Origin: Bugula neritina | Lineage: Eukaryota; Bryozoa; Gymnolaemata; Cheilostomatida; Bugulidae | Assembly: GCA_964035545.1 (NCBI GenBank) | Contig: OZ037765.1 | Coordinates: 2,145,001-2,209,000, forward strand | Length of the DNA stretch: 64,000 nt | Direction: 5' to 3' | The notes under the pieces: generated by a model | Databases searched by the model: none | What the model was told of the DNA's origin: nothing | What the model saw: the letters and a program-made list of their open reading frames with translations, nothing else | Shown here: positions 28,317 to 45,433 of the stretch, in pieces | How positions within the stretch are numbered: the stretch's first letter is position 1 | Layout: every line of letters starts with the position of its first letter | Program-made: the position numbers and the translations under genes

Positions 28317-31300
28317 TCAGAGAAAAGGATTATTCATGTTAGATGCGGCAGGCTGCTGAGGATACATCATTGGCTGCTGGTACAGGGGTTGTTGAGGGGT
28401 CATCCCCGGGTAGGGCGCTGCCATCGGCATCATAGGGTTGGCTAGGTTAGGGGTGACTGGGTTGAAGCCGCTGCTGGACACGCCCGCTGACATCTGGTTG
28501 AGAGAGGGTCTGGCGGGCTGCTGAGCTGTGAAGGGATTGTTATCTGCAGCCGAGTGAGCCGGCCCATTCGCTCCCACACCAGTCATGGCAAATGGGTTGA
28601 CAACTCCTAAAACACGAATACAACAAATAAGACGACAACTCCTAAAACAAGAATACAACAAATAAGATGACAACTCCTAAATTAAAAACACAATAAAAGG
28701 TTGACAACTCCTAGAATAGGAATGCCTCATACTCATTAGAAGGTAAGGCACGCCTTTTATTACCACAGATGATAAAATTACCAAAAAGTCCAACTTAAAT
28801 ACCATCTTGCTACAGGCTATAAGCTTGAATGCTTTGTTGAACCACATTTATCTTTCATGTAACAGCATAAAGAGTTTCTATAGTTTAAACTTTAAAATAA
28901 ACTGCTAAAAATTGAAGTCAATTTTTTTTACAAGTAAACGCTGAAAAGGTCTCAGAGAAAATCACAAATATAGCAGGTTATTACAGCTTTTTACACTAAC
29001 AGTCATAGCAGATAGTAGAGTACTACTATCAGTGCTAGTAGACAGTGGAGTACTACTAACAGTGCTAGTAGACAGTAGAGAACTACTAACAGTGCTAGTA
29101 GACAGTAGAGTACTACTAACAGTGCTAGTAGATAGTAGAGTACTACTAACAGTGCTAGTAGATAGTAGAGTACTACTAACAGTCATAGTAGATAGTAGAT
29201 TACACTAACAGTGCTAGTAGATAGTAGAGTATTCCTGCAACACAAAACATCATACCTGTAGCTGAGGCTGGTTTGGTGATTAGGCTGTCTAAATTCACCA
29301 AAGTTTTAGCCTTCTGGTCAAGGAAATCTTCGGGTTTCTTTGGGCCGGTGAGGGACACGGCCCCGTGTGTTTGAATAGGGGGCAGAGTGGAGTGAACTGA
29401 ACTCATGTCAAACAGATCCTGTCCATTCGAACCTGACAAAGAGAGCGGATAACTACTAAATACACCAAATTCTCGTCATGTAACTGTAAATACTGTCAAC
29501 ACCATGCCGTACGTATTACATAAACCACACCAGCTAAGCTTGGCTAAAATATTATTTCAAACAAAATCTCAACACTATCACTACGTTTCCAAGCTTTGAA
29601 TTATGTGAATGTATTACATTGGATGTTTGGAAACAGTTGCATTCACCCTATGAGCATCCATTCGCATGATGAAGTAATGGAAACGCAGTGTAAGGGTTGA
29701 GTCCCAGTTCAACACACAAGTTGAAAGGTCAAACAAGTAATACAGGATAGCCTGAGGTCTTACTAGCGACTGCTGGCTGGCTAGACGGGGTGCTCCTCAT
29801 ACCCAACATGTCAAAGTCATCGTCTTCAGTGGCGGGTTTGCTAGCCTGTGAGCTACCATTAGAGAAGCCTGTGTCCCAAGGAGATGAAGACGATGCTATG
29901 GGGGCTGCAGAAGTAGTGGTGCTCCAAGGGTCATTACCAACAGCTGTAGGAACAACCATATTCATGGTACAGTTTGTGAATAAGAAGGACCTAAGGCTAT
30001 GATCAGTGCTGACTGCGGGGCAGGTGCCTAAGGTCACCGATACTCTGTTCAACTGATAGAAAATTATTTCACAGATATTTGCCTAATGTGAGAATCTCAA
30101 ACTAAAATCCAACTACAGAAAAGGTTGAAAAAATACTGAAAATTTCCCTGCAATGGTAAAACAAACTAATAAGCTCAACATTTTCATTAATATTCCATTT
30201 TTGATAGAAGATAACTCCGAATTATAAAGAAATTGATTAAATTACAAAAGTTTTCCCTGCTGCACCAGTGAGACAGCCGGATAGAGTAGTAATAACTCAC
30301 CACTGACAGGCGGAGTAGTGTCCCACGGGTTGCTATTTATAGTTGAAGGTGTAGGGGCAGAAGGGCTGCTTGCCCAGGGGTCGTTTGCCCCTGCGGAGGG
30401 TAGAGGTGAGAATGGACTGGCTGCGTTAGCCTGAGGGGCTGGGGCCCAGGGATCAGAGGCGGGCACCGGGTTCCAAGGATCATTGGTAGCCAACTGCGGG
30501 GCTGCGCCAGTACCACCCGCAAAGTCTAGCAAATGCTACAAAAGTTACAGGAGTTTGAGCAAACGATTCCTACTTGATGAATGAAAAGTTCCAAAATTAA
30601 TCAAGTGTTTTACACTTGTCTCCAACCCTCTATTGTGTCATTGAAGTTCTTGAGTTGAAAAATGTCAGTTTATAAAGAAACTCCAAAGCTGTTTTACAGC
30701 AACCAGTATCTATTTATAGTAACCAGCATCTATTTATAGCAACCAGTATCTATTTATAGCAACCAGCATCTATTTATGGCAACTAGCAATGTTTTATAGC
30801 AAACCATATTAATTTATAGAAACAGAAGTGAAATGTGAAATGTATTGAGGCTAAGACATGCAAATAATGGGCACAATATCCAGCAAAGTTCACGTGTACT
30901 TACCTCTTAAACAGATGCATATAATATAGTGACATACGATGCATGTACTTACCTCTCATGAAAAACCATATAATATATAAACTGTAGATACGGTATGACA
31001 GAAATATAATATATACACAGGTGTATGTATGCATATAATAGTATAATACAAGCCGCAGTTACAGCTGGATAGGCAATGATCTCCTATTACAGAATTAATT
31101 TATACATATATCTAGTATAACCACTTTTATATGGTTTGTTTTGTCAATGTTTGCAGTGCTATAATAATATAAGTTATAATAATTTGCAGGAGATAGTTAG
31201 ATTTATCTGCTCTAGTTGAATGTACTAACATTTATAAGCAGTAGTAGACTGAAACAACTACGAAGCAAAGCTGCTGTCAAAGAGAAGAAAACTACGAAGC

Positions 31301-34300
31301 AGATACAGGCAGATAACATGCGGCTATGTTTACAACACCTCAACTTACTAGGTTCTTTCTATGAAACTGTAAAACACGGATACACAGATAACTATATGAG
31401 AATATCAGGTCCACCTACAGTTACATAAATACTAAATTGGCTTTCAGATTTTAGTATTTGCTTACTAAGCAGTTAACAGTAGATATTAGGAATTTTTGAG
31501 ATGCCTGAATACAACAAAGAGACAGGGAAAAAGAAAATAAAATTAATTGATAGACAAACCAAATTCTTCTCGCTTACAAATCAATATTTAGAACCATCCA
31601 GCTATGAGCTGTTTTCAACAAGAGCTGCCAATATAATGGAGTAGCTATAAATAGCATATACTGGGAGTTATCTCACCTCTTCTTTCGTGGTGGTCTCCTC
31701 TTTCTTACTCTCCTCAATGGCCATCTGCAGCTTCAAGTCGTCGTTAGTTTGCTTCTTGGCATCGTTCTCTGCCTCCTCTTTGCTCATAGCCAAGGCAAGC
31801 TGTAGCTGGAGTTCTTCCTCACCAGCCGAGTGGGGACGGGCCTCCTCCAGCTCGGGGTTGGCCAGGTTTGTAGACTTGGGAGCTGAGTCTGCAAGGAATT
31901 ATTGTCAGCTTGTAGCAGGTGGTTTAAATGAGTGAACTTTCAACTTAGCAAATGAATTGCAATCCTTTATAGCTTTAGAGCCAAACTTATTAAAGTGTGG
32001 GGTGTCAGAAGCACCCTTATTCACCGGTTTTATAGCCTTAATTTACTTTTAAACACAATGAGGCAACAGTGAGGTATGTTTTAAACTGAAGCTGCACAAA
32101 GTCAAGTGAAATAGATAAATTGGATGAGAATCATGTCAAAAAACCGATAAGACAATTTCATTTCAGCAACAAAATGGTTGGTATGTGTTATAGAGATATA
32201 CAGCCTATAGGAGCTGCCTAGTTGATAAATCATTAGTATATATGCAGCGCTAGGCCAAGGTTCAAATGTTGTTCAGTATAATACTAGTAACTTGCTATCA
32301 AAATGCTGTAGGAATTCAGAGTGAAACAAAACTGCATTTATTTATTTCATGAATTAAGAAGATAAGCCAATTATATCCATAGATAGCAACATACTGCTTT
32401 ATAATGTGATATGATGGGGAAATCCACAAGTATGAATAATGCAGCACAGAGCAAAGAAAGCTTTTCTATATCTCAAATACACTTCATACAAAGTTATAAC
32501 TCTATTGTATCCCAGCTATTAGTAAAACAATGGGTGTTATTTAACATTGAAAATAGTTCCTGGATCAATATCACGATTGCAAGGCCTATTAATCAATCAC
32601 ATTCAACTTTCTCTTGAAATAAAGCCAATGTTAATTCAGCAGTAAAGGAGTGTTAGACTGAAAACACCATTGCCTCATAATCTATTACAATAATATGGTT
32701 ATGAAATGATCTTACAGTAGTACATTACTACAGTAATATAGTACTACAGTAATATAGTATTGCAGTAACATAAATATGACAGTAGTATAGTATTACAGTG
32801 ATATAGTATTACTGTAACATAGTATTACAGTAATATAAATATTATAATAAAAACAACGAACACTCAGTTATGACAACTCCCCACAGTAGAAAGTGCACTA
32901 TTCACTGTAAGTTCTGTTCACTAGCAAACACAATAGCAGTACTAAAGAACCTGTAATAGCCATTTATTGAGTGGTAAGCAAGCAGAAATCTATTTAGTTT
33001 GTATACAGTATGCCAGCTAAAGTAATATATCTTGATATCAATCTACTTCTATTCTTAGGGTGCATAACCACAAATATTTATTTTCAGTTTAGACTCAAAA
33101 CCAGGCCATACACTGGTTGTTTTAGACCAGCACACAGTAATGGTAGAAAGTTAAGCAGTGGACAATTTGAGTATTTCTAGCAGTTTGATATCTTTTAAGT
33201 TAAAAACTGCTAACAAAATTTATTACCATTTATTTTGTTGACACAATTTATTGCCCAATCCTAGTAGAGTAGTTCTTTACACACTAGCAATGCACAATAC
33301 CCAACATTTGTGCACTTTCATTATTTCTAAAACTATTTTTAGAACAGTTTATCCCCCAGACTGCTGAGTATGTCTGAATAGCAGCTATCGATTAACACAG
33401 TGAGACTAGACATTAACTCACCAGCAAAGGTCATGGGTTTGTGGTGTTTGGGTTTGCTCATCTGTGTCTACAAAAATAGAATTCACAGAATTTCACAGAA
33501 ATTAGTCTATTACAGAAACAGGAAATACACGAGTAGCACTAGGGCAGCCTCTATGGTGTTTAGTAGTTCTATCGGTGTGTAGCGAATCATAAACTTAGTC
33601 TTAGAGTCAACAACTGAAATCTAATCTCCCAGATGATGACTCATTGTATGGTGTCAACTGTCAGTGAGAGAGAGAAAAGCTTGAAACTTGATTCACTGGG
33701 GAATAAGATTTGTAACCAGATGAATGTTTACAAAGAAATATAGTATAGTACAGAGCTGTATAGTTTGTAATGTACAGTGTGTAGTATAATGCAGTGTAGT
33801 GTAGTATAGTATAGTACACTAAAGTATAGTACAGCGTAGTATAGAGTAGTGTAGTAAACTATACTATGCTATGCTACACTAGACTGAAACATAGTATACT
33901 ATATTATAGTACAGTATTGAGTAGAATAACATAACGTAGTATAGACTATAGTACAGTATAGCGTAGTATAGTATACTATATAGTGTAGTATATAGTGTAG
34001 TATAGTATAACATAGTGTAGTATAATATAATATAGTGTAGTATAGTATAATATAATGTAGTATAATGCAGTATAGTAAGTAGTATAGACTAGGCTAATCA
34101 CCAACGCAAAATAGTCTGTGAATGTCACTGTAATTTCTTAGTTTCAAAACATACAAATATTCTATAAGTTAACGGACAGATAGATTAGTTTCAGTACTCA
34201 AAGCACCTAGTGGGGAGGGGGGGGGAGACAACACCCTACAACTTACCGATGTGGAATCACTGCCAATCCCGAAACTCTCTGTAAATCTTTCTTTAGCCTT

Positions 34301-35806
34301 CAGAGCCTTAGTTCTCTCATTCTTCAGTCTCTCATCGTCTTTCAGTAGAGCTACTAAGGCTTTGGCCTTTTCCCTCACGTTGGCTCCCAGATCCTTGTTG
34401 TCCTCGAGGTGCTGGAAGTCTTTCAGAGTCTGTATGGCAAAGATATTCTCCTTGCACTGCTGTGCCACCTGGGCATACAGAGGGCTTAGTATACATCATC
34501 CGTTGAGTAGGTTAACCACAGACACGTGACCTGAACAATGCCTGCACTGCGTCTATTGTAATCATACTAGTACTGAATGGGGGAGTTCATTTGATAGTTG
34601 GCTATTCAATAGAAGGACTGATTGATCACTATTAACTGATACTATACAATAAACAATAACTTTCACTACAAAACGACCAGTCAGTGTGTTACATCAATCT
34701 TCTATCAGTCACATTGGAATGAGAATGAACTTTGGGCAAAAGACTGATTGATACATGAATAACACTATGACATTTGAACAAATAAAAAGCCACACTGTAT
34801 CAAAATCTGTATAAATTAACATCCACCTAGTTACTAGTAGTTGAGGTCATATCACATTAGCTGATGGGAAAGCTAATCCAAGTTTATGTACAAGCGATGT
34901 ATATTAAAATACATATATCTATGTGTTACCCCTGATAGTAAGTCATTAGTAAAATATATAATAGACACTGTATTATGGTGTGGGTAGAAAATGAGAGGGT
35001 CGTTTGCACTTTCCATGGACACTCTAGATATCCAATATGGAGGTGTGAGGGGCGTGTCAAGTCAATTTGCCTTTCCTGTAGCTAACTAACTCCCTGGCCT
35101 TATATAATGACAAACCAACTGATTTAATGACTGATGGTAGGCCTGGGAATTAGAAATTATGGGAGAATAAACAGCAATCAACTTATTCTATATCTGAACC
35201 AGCGAAATTATATGTTCATTTGCCACTGTTACCCGCTACACAATGAGATATAACATTTAATTAAACATTTCTTTTCATGTTTGAGGAAATAAACATAAGT
35301 ATATGAATACCCAACTCAAATACAACTTGATACCTATTGTTGGGCACACATTCACAACCAACATTAAGTCACACGCATTTTCAGCAACCAGAAACTAAAT
35401 TTTAGACTTTGATCAGACATTTTCAGAAAAAAAAGCTCTTTTTAGAAATTTGTTTCTTCTGAATTCAAAGGGTGGAGAGTAAATAATAAAGAGGTAGTTG
35501 CAGTAGAGGAGAAATTAAACAAAGCCCGTGTTCTAAATGTACCTTTTCAGAGCCAGTCTTCATGATGTATTCCAGAAGTGTGAGAGACTTGTATACGTGT
35601 CGCCAGTTCTTGCCATGGTCATTCAGACGTCTCCAGATCATCTGCATGATCTCGGTGAACGCTACGACATTGTATGTGAGGTCGGCTATCTCAGCCATGA
35701 GCGTGCTCGAAGGACCCCATGGGTCGTTTGATGTCGCTTCTCGAACTTTGACCTCTGCATCTGTATAGTTCTTAACAATGTTCTTCACAGACCTCAGTAC
35801 AGGCAT
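28317..35806 (-). CDS. EPN: Epsin, ENTH-domain clathrin adaptor
   Basis: An endocytic adaptor that binds PI(4,5)P2, ubiquitin, AP2, clathrin and EH-domain proteins at coated pits. Exons, 5' to 3': 35543-35806, 34247-34468, 33422-33461, 31677-31888, 30301-30535, 29764-29943, 29256-29432 and 28317-28606. Phases agree, giving 539 aa. ENTH domain at 1 to ~150 (VKNIVKNYTDAEVKVREAT, SNDPWGPSS, MIWRRLNDHGKNWRHVYKSL). Two UIMs at about 199-213 (EEELQLQLALAMSKEE) and 225-238 (DDLKLQMAIEESKK). AP2-binding DPW/NPW tripeptides at about 265, 274 and later. EH-binding NPF motifs near 447 and 466 and at the extreme C-terminus (NNPFL). The ATG is the ENTH-domain start. A single epsin of this form could be orthologous to the vertebrate EPN1-3 set, so no number is assigned. 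It is divergent from SLC35E3. Confidence 0.95.
28599..28714. repeat. 35-bp tandem duplication of the epsin exon 8 acceptor
   Basis: Four copies of GACAACTCCTA start at 28599, 28634, 28669 and 28703 (period 35, 35, 34). In gene sense each gives TTTAG or CTAG followed by GAGTTGTC, which is the exon 8 acceptor plus its first eight exon bases. Confidence 0.9.
28991..29230. repeat. 30-bp tandem repeat in epsin intron 7
   Basis: About eight copies of AGTACTACTAACAGTGCTAG plus TAGACAGTAG, with scattered substitutions. The array starts about 25 bases inside the intron. The Ser/Thr/Leu-rich minus-strand frame across it is an artefact of the 30-bp period. Confidence 0.92.
30698..30800. repeat. 20-bp tandem repeat in epsin intron 4
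   Basis: Five copies of AGCAACCAGTATCTATTTAT with C/T variation in the middle. No coding or splicing signal overlaps it. Confidence 0.88.
32705..32850. repeat. ACAGTAATATAGTATT repeat in epsin intron 3
   Basis: An irregular array of ACAGTAATATAGTA-type units, about 145 bases, wholly intronic. Confidence 0.75.
33725..34090. repeat. GTATAGTATA pentamer-type array in epsin intron 2
   Basis: About 365 bases of degenerate AGTAT and GTATA units, intronic and without coding content. Confidence 0.82.
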
Positions 35807-37126
35807 GTTGTCCGCTCTGTGCTATTATTTTTATGGTTTCTAAAACAAGCAAACGCAATGAATGAAAATTTTGACACAAAAAGTTGAAAAAGGTAATTTT
35901 AAAATTGTATCATAATAATACATAATGCGTACACTTGAGCAATAGCGTTCATATAACCATATTTTCAAATGCAGCATTGCTTTATTTTAGCCTACACATT
36001 TATACGCTAAACCTTGAGTTCTACAGCGATTAGGTAGTAACTTAAGCTAACATCTTGTTACATACTCAAACGTTTGTGAAAGTTGAAGCTTAAAATCCAT
36101 TATCTATCATTTGAGTTTTGCTTAGAAGGTTTATGAGTGGAATGAGCTACATGTAGTGTAAATGTGACTAACACTCACAGTCACACAAAGAATAGGATGT
36201 GTATGATGAACATATCACTATCAGTACAGTTGTGGATATCTATCTATAGTTTGTTTCAATTTTGGTGATTAGGATCAATGTGATTACTAAAACCAGTCTG
36301 AAGTGGTTTGACTACGAGCTTCAATAAAGCCCCATAAATCTTATTAGTTATTAGTAACTATTAAACTTACTGTATTAAATTTAATACAATCATTATGTAA
36401 ACATTAATAATTAATGAAAGCAAATACCAAGTGTTAGTCTAAATCTAAGGAGTACAATAACATTTTGTTAAACTTATTCCGATAACTTATACTTATGTCT
36501 TATAGTTATACTATAACTTATACTTATACTTTATTATTTATAGTTATAGTTATAATCATTGTACTCATAGTGATACTGATAGTCATACTCATAGTAATAG
36601 TCTTATACCCATAGTCATTACTCATTAGACTTGGTAGTAAAACTAATTCTCATTCAGTCATTGGTGATTGATTATCATTATCATTATGAATTATTATCAT
36701 TAATGATTAATGAAATCAAATTTAAATATTATTAAATTTTACCTTCGGCGTTTATATGAAAATGAATGGTCACGATAACAAATGCTACGTGATTATGGAC
36801 GCTAAAAATAATTTAAAATTAATATTAACTGTTTACTTTTAGAGCTTGCTTTTCATTTTAAGAAACTAATATAAAATAAGTTAATATAAATATCAACTGA
36901 AAAAAGCTATCTACAGTCGGTAATAAGACCGGAAATAGATGATCATTTAGTCAACATGGCGACCAGGGTCACTGTGTAGGTCATATTGACGTCCGAAGAC
37001 AGCAGCTGCATCAAATCTCTTTTCCGATATTTTGATTTCAGTTATTGCTCACTTGCCAAATAGACAAATATTCTCGGACTAATTATAACTTTCTGGTTGG
37101 ACAACATTACAAATGAATATTTTGTC
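35807..37126. promoter_or_regulatory. Divergent promoter region between epsin and SLC35E3
   Basis: 1.3 kb between two head-to-head ATGs. Near the SLC35E3 side an ETS-type core (ACCGGAAAT, 36928-36936) is followed by CAACATGGCGACC (36952-36964), a close match to the YY1 motif often found at start sites of housekeeping genes. That ATG would also open a seven-codon upstream ORF ending in TAG. A degenerate CATAGTGATACT hexamer array lies at about 36550-36715. The motif assignments are by eye and not tested. Confidence 0.4.
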
Positions 37127-41070
<3,944 letters not shown>

Positions 41071-42472
41071 TGTCAATCAAAAGGTTAGTTTTTATGGAAT
41101 TGAAGGACACAGTATTTTATTATACATGTTTGTTGTAATGTAATGTTAGGTTTGGTTGTACCTGTTTTGAAAAATGCCTACGTGCTGTAATGTTTGTTCT
41201 TTCATTCTGCTATTTTGATTGTAGCCTTGGTCCAATGATTAATATTGTGGGCATGCAGGTTGTGACGGGTTATATCAAAGCCCACTCTCCCTTCATTATG
41301 TTGAACCCTTAGAGCACGGTCTAGGCCGATAGCGCATAGACTTTTACCATTCATATTTTCACATGTATTTTGACTTTAACAAAACTCAATTTCTGTTATT
41401 TTTGCAGTCATCTTATACCTGAATGATAGCTGGAGAAATTTTCTCGTTGGCCGAATAGCCACGAGATGTTGCACATTCCTGAGCCACAATCTGGCAGCAA
41501 CCATACTCAAGTCAAAACTGGCAGCAACTCAATTATTGCTCACTGAGTTATAGAATTAAATGTTTTAATGATTTATCTTCTCCTGACAGCTCTAATATAA
41601 TCTAATATCTATTATATTCTGTGACAGATTATCCTATAGCAAAGTATTTCTACATACTCTGATATTCCCTTTTGTTTCGATTAATTAACTTCTTTTACCT
41701 GATTTTTAGCTTTAATATATACTCTATACTTTTAAGTGATTCAATTGATTTGATTATGTTGAAGCTTTACAGTTTGGTGCTTACTTAAGGAGATGCTGTG
41801 TATTCATAAATATTTATGTATTTTATTCTTTTGTTTTCTAAAAGATGATAAAATTACGAGATGCCGCATTTTTTAGAAAATGTAAAATTTTTAGAAATTT
41901 TGACTCTGTTATCATTCAGTGATTTGATATAGTGCTTGATCTAGTTACCTTACCCCGACTTTTTACAAAATTTGGTTATTTTGTGGCATTTTCTGTTGTT
42001 AATAATCGCGTAAGGGATAATGTAATACTTGTGAATAAATGTTGATCTTCCATATGATCTTAAGGTCTAACAGCTATAAATTTTAAAATAATTGTTTTAG
42101 AAACTTTAATTTAAACATTATTATTATCTCAGTAGAAGGTTGAACCAAAATCAATACCGATTCTCAAGAATAACATCTCAACAACTGTGTTTATTCAAAT
42201 GAAAATTAGGTAATCCAATTGCTTTATTAAAACATGGGAGTCATTGTGTGATATCACAGTTTTGAGCTTTTCTATATTGTTATGCAATAAATTCACAATA
42301 GAAAAACTGAATTAAAATTTGGCTAGTATAATAGAAGATGCAATTTATTTATTGAATATAAAAAAAATTATCTCATGAATTCGACAAAAGCTCAATTATG
42401 GAAGTATTAAAATGTATGTGTTACATAATTTTGATTAAATGAAGATAAATTTCAATTACATCATAGAACCAA
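41071..42472. other. Convergent 3' region of SLC35E3 and collagen gene A, with a SINE-like remnant
   Basis: About 1.4 kb of non-coding sequence. Plus-strand AATAAA at 42034 (SLC35E3) and minus-strand AATAAA (plus TTTATT at 42344-42349, collagen A) are candidate poly(A) signals. At about 41225-41340, TGGTCCAATGATTAATATTG followed by GGGTTATATCAAAGCCC looks like the A and B boxes of a decayed tRNA-derived SINE. Confidence 0.45.
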
Positions 42473-45433
42473 TTATTTGCTGCAGACTACGCAATTCACC
42501 TCTTTTTTGGCATCATAAGGTGGGCAGTGGCCGACCGTCCCGTACCCAGAGCAATCAGTCCTAACAAAGTGAAACGTAGCTCCACCATTATCCCTATTCA
42601 GTCCCGAAATACGTTGTGGGTTAGCATCTACACACTCGTAGGTAGCCGGGTGCATATGGTTCCATTTCTCTGTCATCAGATAGCCTAAACAAGAATTGCA
42701 TCATATATATATATATAATTTTGCAGGTAGGAAAGAAAGAATTAAAAAGAATTTATAGGCTCATGGGTGATCAGTTTATTATAAGGACCTTTGTTACAAG
42801 TTTACTTACCTTCATATTCCTTTGTCCACCCAGCTAGACAAAATCTTTTAGCTGGCATCATCATCACTGCGGGCCTGCTTTTTGTATAACATCTTGCACA
42901 AGGGACATTCTCATCCCAAGTTGATCTGGAGAATATACCCGCAGTGTAAGATTTATATTCCGTTCCTCGTATTGCCGAGCCCATAAACCCATCATATGAA
43001 TAGTTGCTGTATTCTGGGTTGGCAGGAAGACACTGATAGTTAACTCCGCCTCCAGTGTCTGTGCTGTCACTGTTCCCAGCAAATCCTGTTTAGATAAATT
43101 CATGAGAAACTGGGTGACAACTTACAACAACAAGAGTGAACCTCTATAAACAAAATTTTTAAAAGAATATTCGTGAAGTCATGAGTTCAATTTTTGACAT
43201 GGCTAGTGATGATGTCAGGAAGGGCATCTGGTCATAATCATTCCTTGAAACTTCTCCAACCATGTTGTCAGCATGGCTACTTAAAAATCCTTGCAGGGTT
43301 ATAACAGTGAGGGATACTCACTCTCAGGGGGCATCAAAGTGACAGAGACCCACCTTTACCCTCAGGGGTTATATAACAGGAAAGGAGATTCTAACAATTG
43401 TGAGTGAGAGCTCACTACGTATACTCACAAATGTTACAACAATTTTATAGAGAATAAAATTTTCAATAGCTCATTGAAATGTATCCAGCATTTTAATATG
43501 TTTCTAAGAATTATACTATATATGCAACAGTACAACGTTGTGTTTGTGTTCCTATTTTAGAATAATTTCCTTCAAGTAATGGCTAACTAGCTAAAAGGCT
43601 TGCATATCCTACCTTTGTATAATAAACTCGAGTCACTCCCACACTCATCTCTCCCCCATCTGGTGTACACTCCACCACTTTTTGTCATATTACCATCTAA
43701 CCCGCGTGATCCTTTCTCGCCTTTAAGTCCTGGCATGCCATCTCGCCCAGGAAAACCCGAATTGCCAGCATCTCCTTTTTCACCTTTTAACCCAGAAAAT
43801 CCATCTAGTCCTGGTCGTCCTGGGTCACCTGGCGATCCTTTCAATCCGTCTAAACCAGGATATCCATCTCTTCCTACAATACAACTATTGTTTTGCTCTT
43901 TACAGCAACAACCATGGCTTTTCTCTTTGAACAACAGACATATTTTATTATCAGGTCTTTACATCCTGTTAATTGCATGGAACCTTATAATTTCAAGACA
44001 TGAATAAATAGTTTTATTTACCATCTCTTCCATCTGTACCATTTCTACCATCTTTTCCTGGAATTCCTTGGATTCCTGTAATTTAGTTTTAAAATGTCTA
44101 CATGCAGGCCTTGTCTAATAGGTAATTAGGTTAGAATTTGTCAAGATTTGTAATAAGCTTAAGTTTTACCAGTCATGTTAAGTTGGTTTAGTAATTCTGT
44201 TACATTCAATTCTGCTGGGTTTTCGTTGTCTGGCAATTCTCCAGTCACTAGCTGAAAAAAATGAAAAATAATGCTGTACATATTATACCTCTGCACTGCA
44301 TTATATTGATCCTTTCAAATATAATTATTCAACCAACATAAAATTGGCAGTGGGGAAACTATTACTTTTTATAGCCTATAAAACTATTAAAATGCCAGCA
44401 ATGGAAAAGCCAAATACACTTGAGCTTTTGCTCAGCTTCACTACAACTTGGAATGAGCAAAATCTAAACCAACAAAAAGCCACAGTCAAAAGCGCTACAT
44501 ACTGAACTCTAGCATTATTAGTTAATGTTTACTTTTTTCATCAAAGCTTTGGGTGCCATCACAAACTGTAAAACTTGCACTTTGTTGATCCAAACTTACA
44601 GATCATTCAACTCCCATTGAATTTAACTTTTCAACGTAGCTACTTTCTAAACTAAGTGTTGAAATAGTTTGTTTTGCTCTGCCTCCTAACATTATTCCCA
44701 ACCTTGGCAAAAAGTATGTTATGTACTAAAGTCTTTTTTCAATGGAAGGCTCTATAGTAAAAATGTCAATTTCAAATTTTCGCAATCCTACAGAAAACTA
44801 TACAATACTGTTTAGATATATTCAATGCGCTATAAGACAAATTAATCAAGTATTAATAAGTTAACAAACACCAATAGGTTAGTAACTATTTGTTGACAAT
44901 GAGAAAAGCTGACTAGCTATTCACATACTTTACTTGTAACTATTCTATCGTGATAGCTTTGTAACTTTATACTCACAAGATGGAGTAAATAATATGTAGT
45001 GTTCTTCTGAATCTCTATCTCCTCTTTAAGCTCGCTGTTTACCTCCCCTTGAACTGCAACCTCTAAGCTCTGTGACACTAAGGTGACCTCCAGCTTTTCT
45101 AGCTTGCTCTCCAGATCATCTGCTCTGCTCACCTGCTCTTTCAGTTGGGTGCCCAGGCTATCACAGTCACACGTCTGCCCATTTACAGGTGAGCAATTAA
45201 AGAAGGCACAGAATAACAATAGAAGACCAGCTGCAAAGAAAATTTTATGGTTCAATTCAACTTTAATAAAATATTGCACAATGTCAAAGTATGTGTATTA
45301 AATATCTATGATATATCTATGATCATAATTTTATGTTCAAGTGTAGGTAAAATGACAATTAAAACGTTTAATTACAAAAGCAAAAAATGAACCATCATAG
45401 TTTATTATCATACAAACCTATATGTCTGGCCAT
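42473..45433 (-). CDS. Short-chain collagen C4-like protein, gene A
   Basis: A secreted short collagen of the type annotated in sponges, molluscs and other invertebrates. Exons, 5' to 3': 45418-45433, 44977-45230, 44170-44251, 44022-44075, 43613-43873, 42810-43085 and 42473-42684. Phases close to 384 aa. Layout: signal peptide MARHIAGLLLLFCAFFNC; a CDC motif; a heptad-rich coiled-coil stalk (DLESKLEKLEVTLVSQSLEV) with NTT, NVT and NMT sequons; about 26 uninterrupted Gly-X-Y triplets; then the C-terminal Cys domain (VYTRWGRDEC, GGGVNYQCLP, NVPCARCYT, TYECVDA, CPPYDAKKE, NCVVCSK). Exon 4 is exactly 54 bp, the classic fibrillar-collagen exon size. It is the most divergent of the four paralogues. 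The tiny first exon holds only ATG plus four codons and one base. Confidence 0.88.
43190..43420. mobile_element. SINE-like sequence in collagen A intron 5
   Basis: The stretch contains GAGTTCAATTTTTGAC (B-box-like) followed by GTCAGGAAGGGCATCTGGTC, a block I recognise as common in animal tRNA-derived SINEs. The 3' part (about 43340-43430) is unassigned. Assignment is by memory of motif only. Confidence 0.4.

Noticed and set aside
31216..31428. 70-codon plus-strand frame
   Set aside because: Inside an epsin intron, no recognised motif and no splice partners.
43600..44007. Pro-rich plus-strand frames opposite all collagen exons (also about 56355-56642 and 61077-61292)
   Set aside because: Antisense of Gly-X-Y codons gives Pro-rich shadows; the minus strand has the splice sites and conserved domain.
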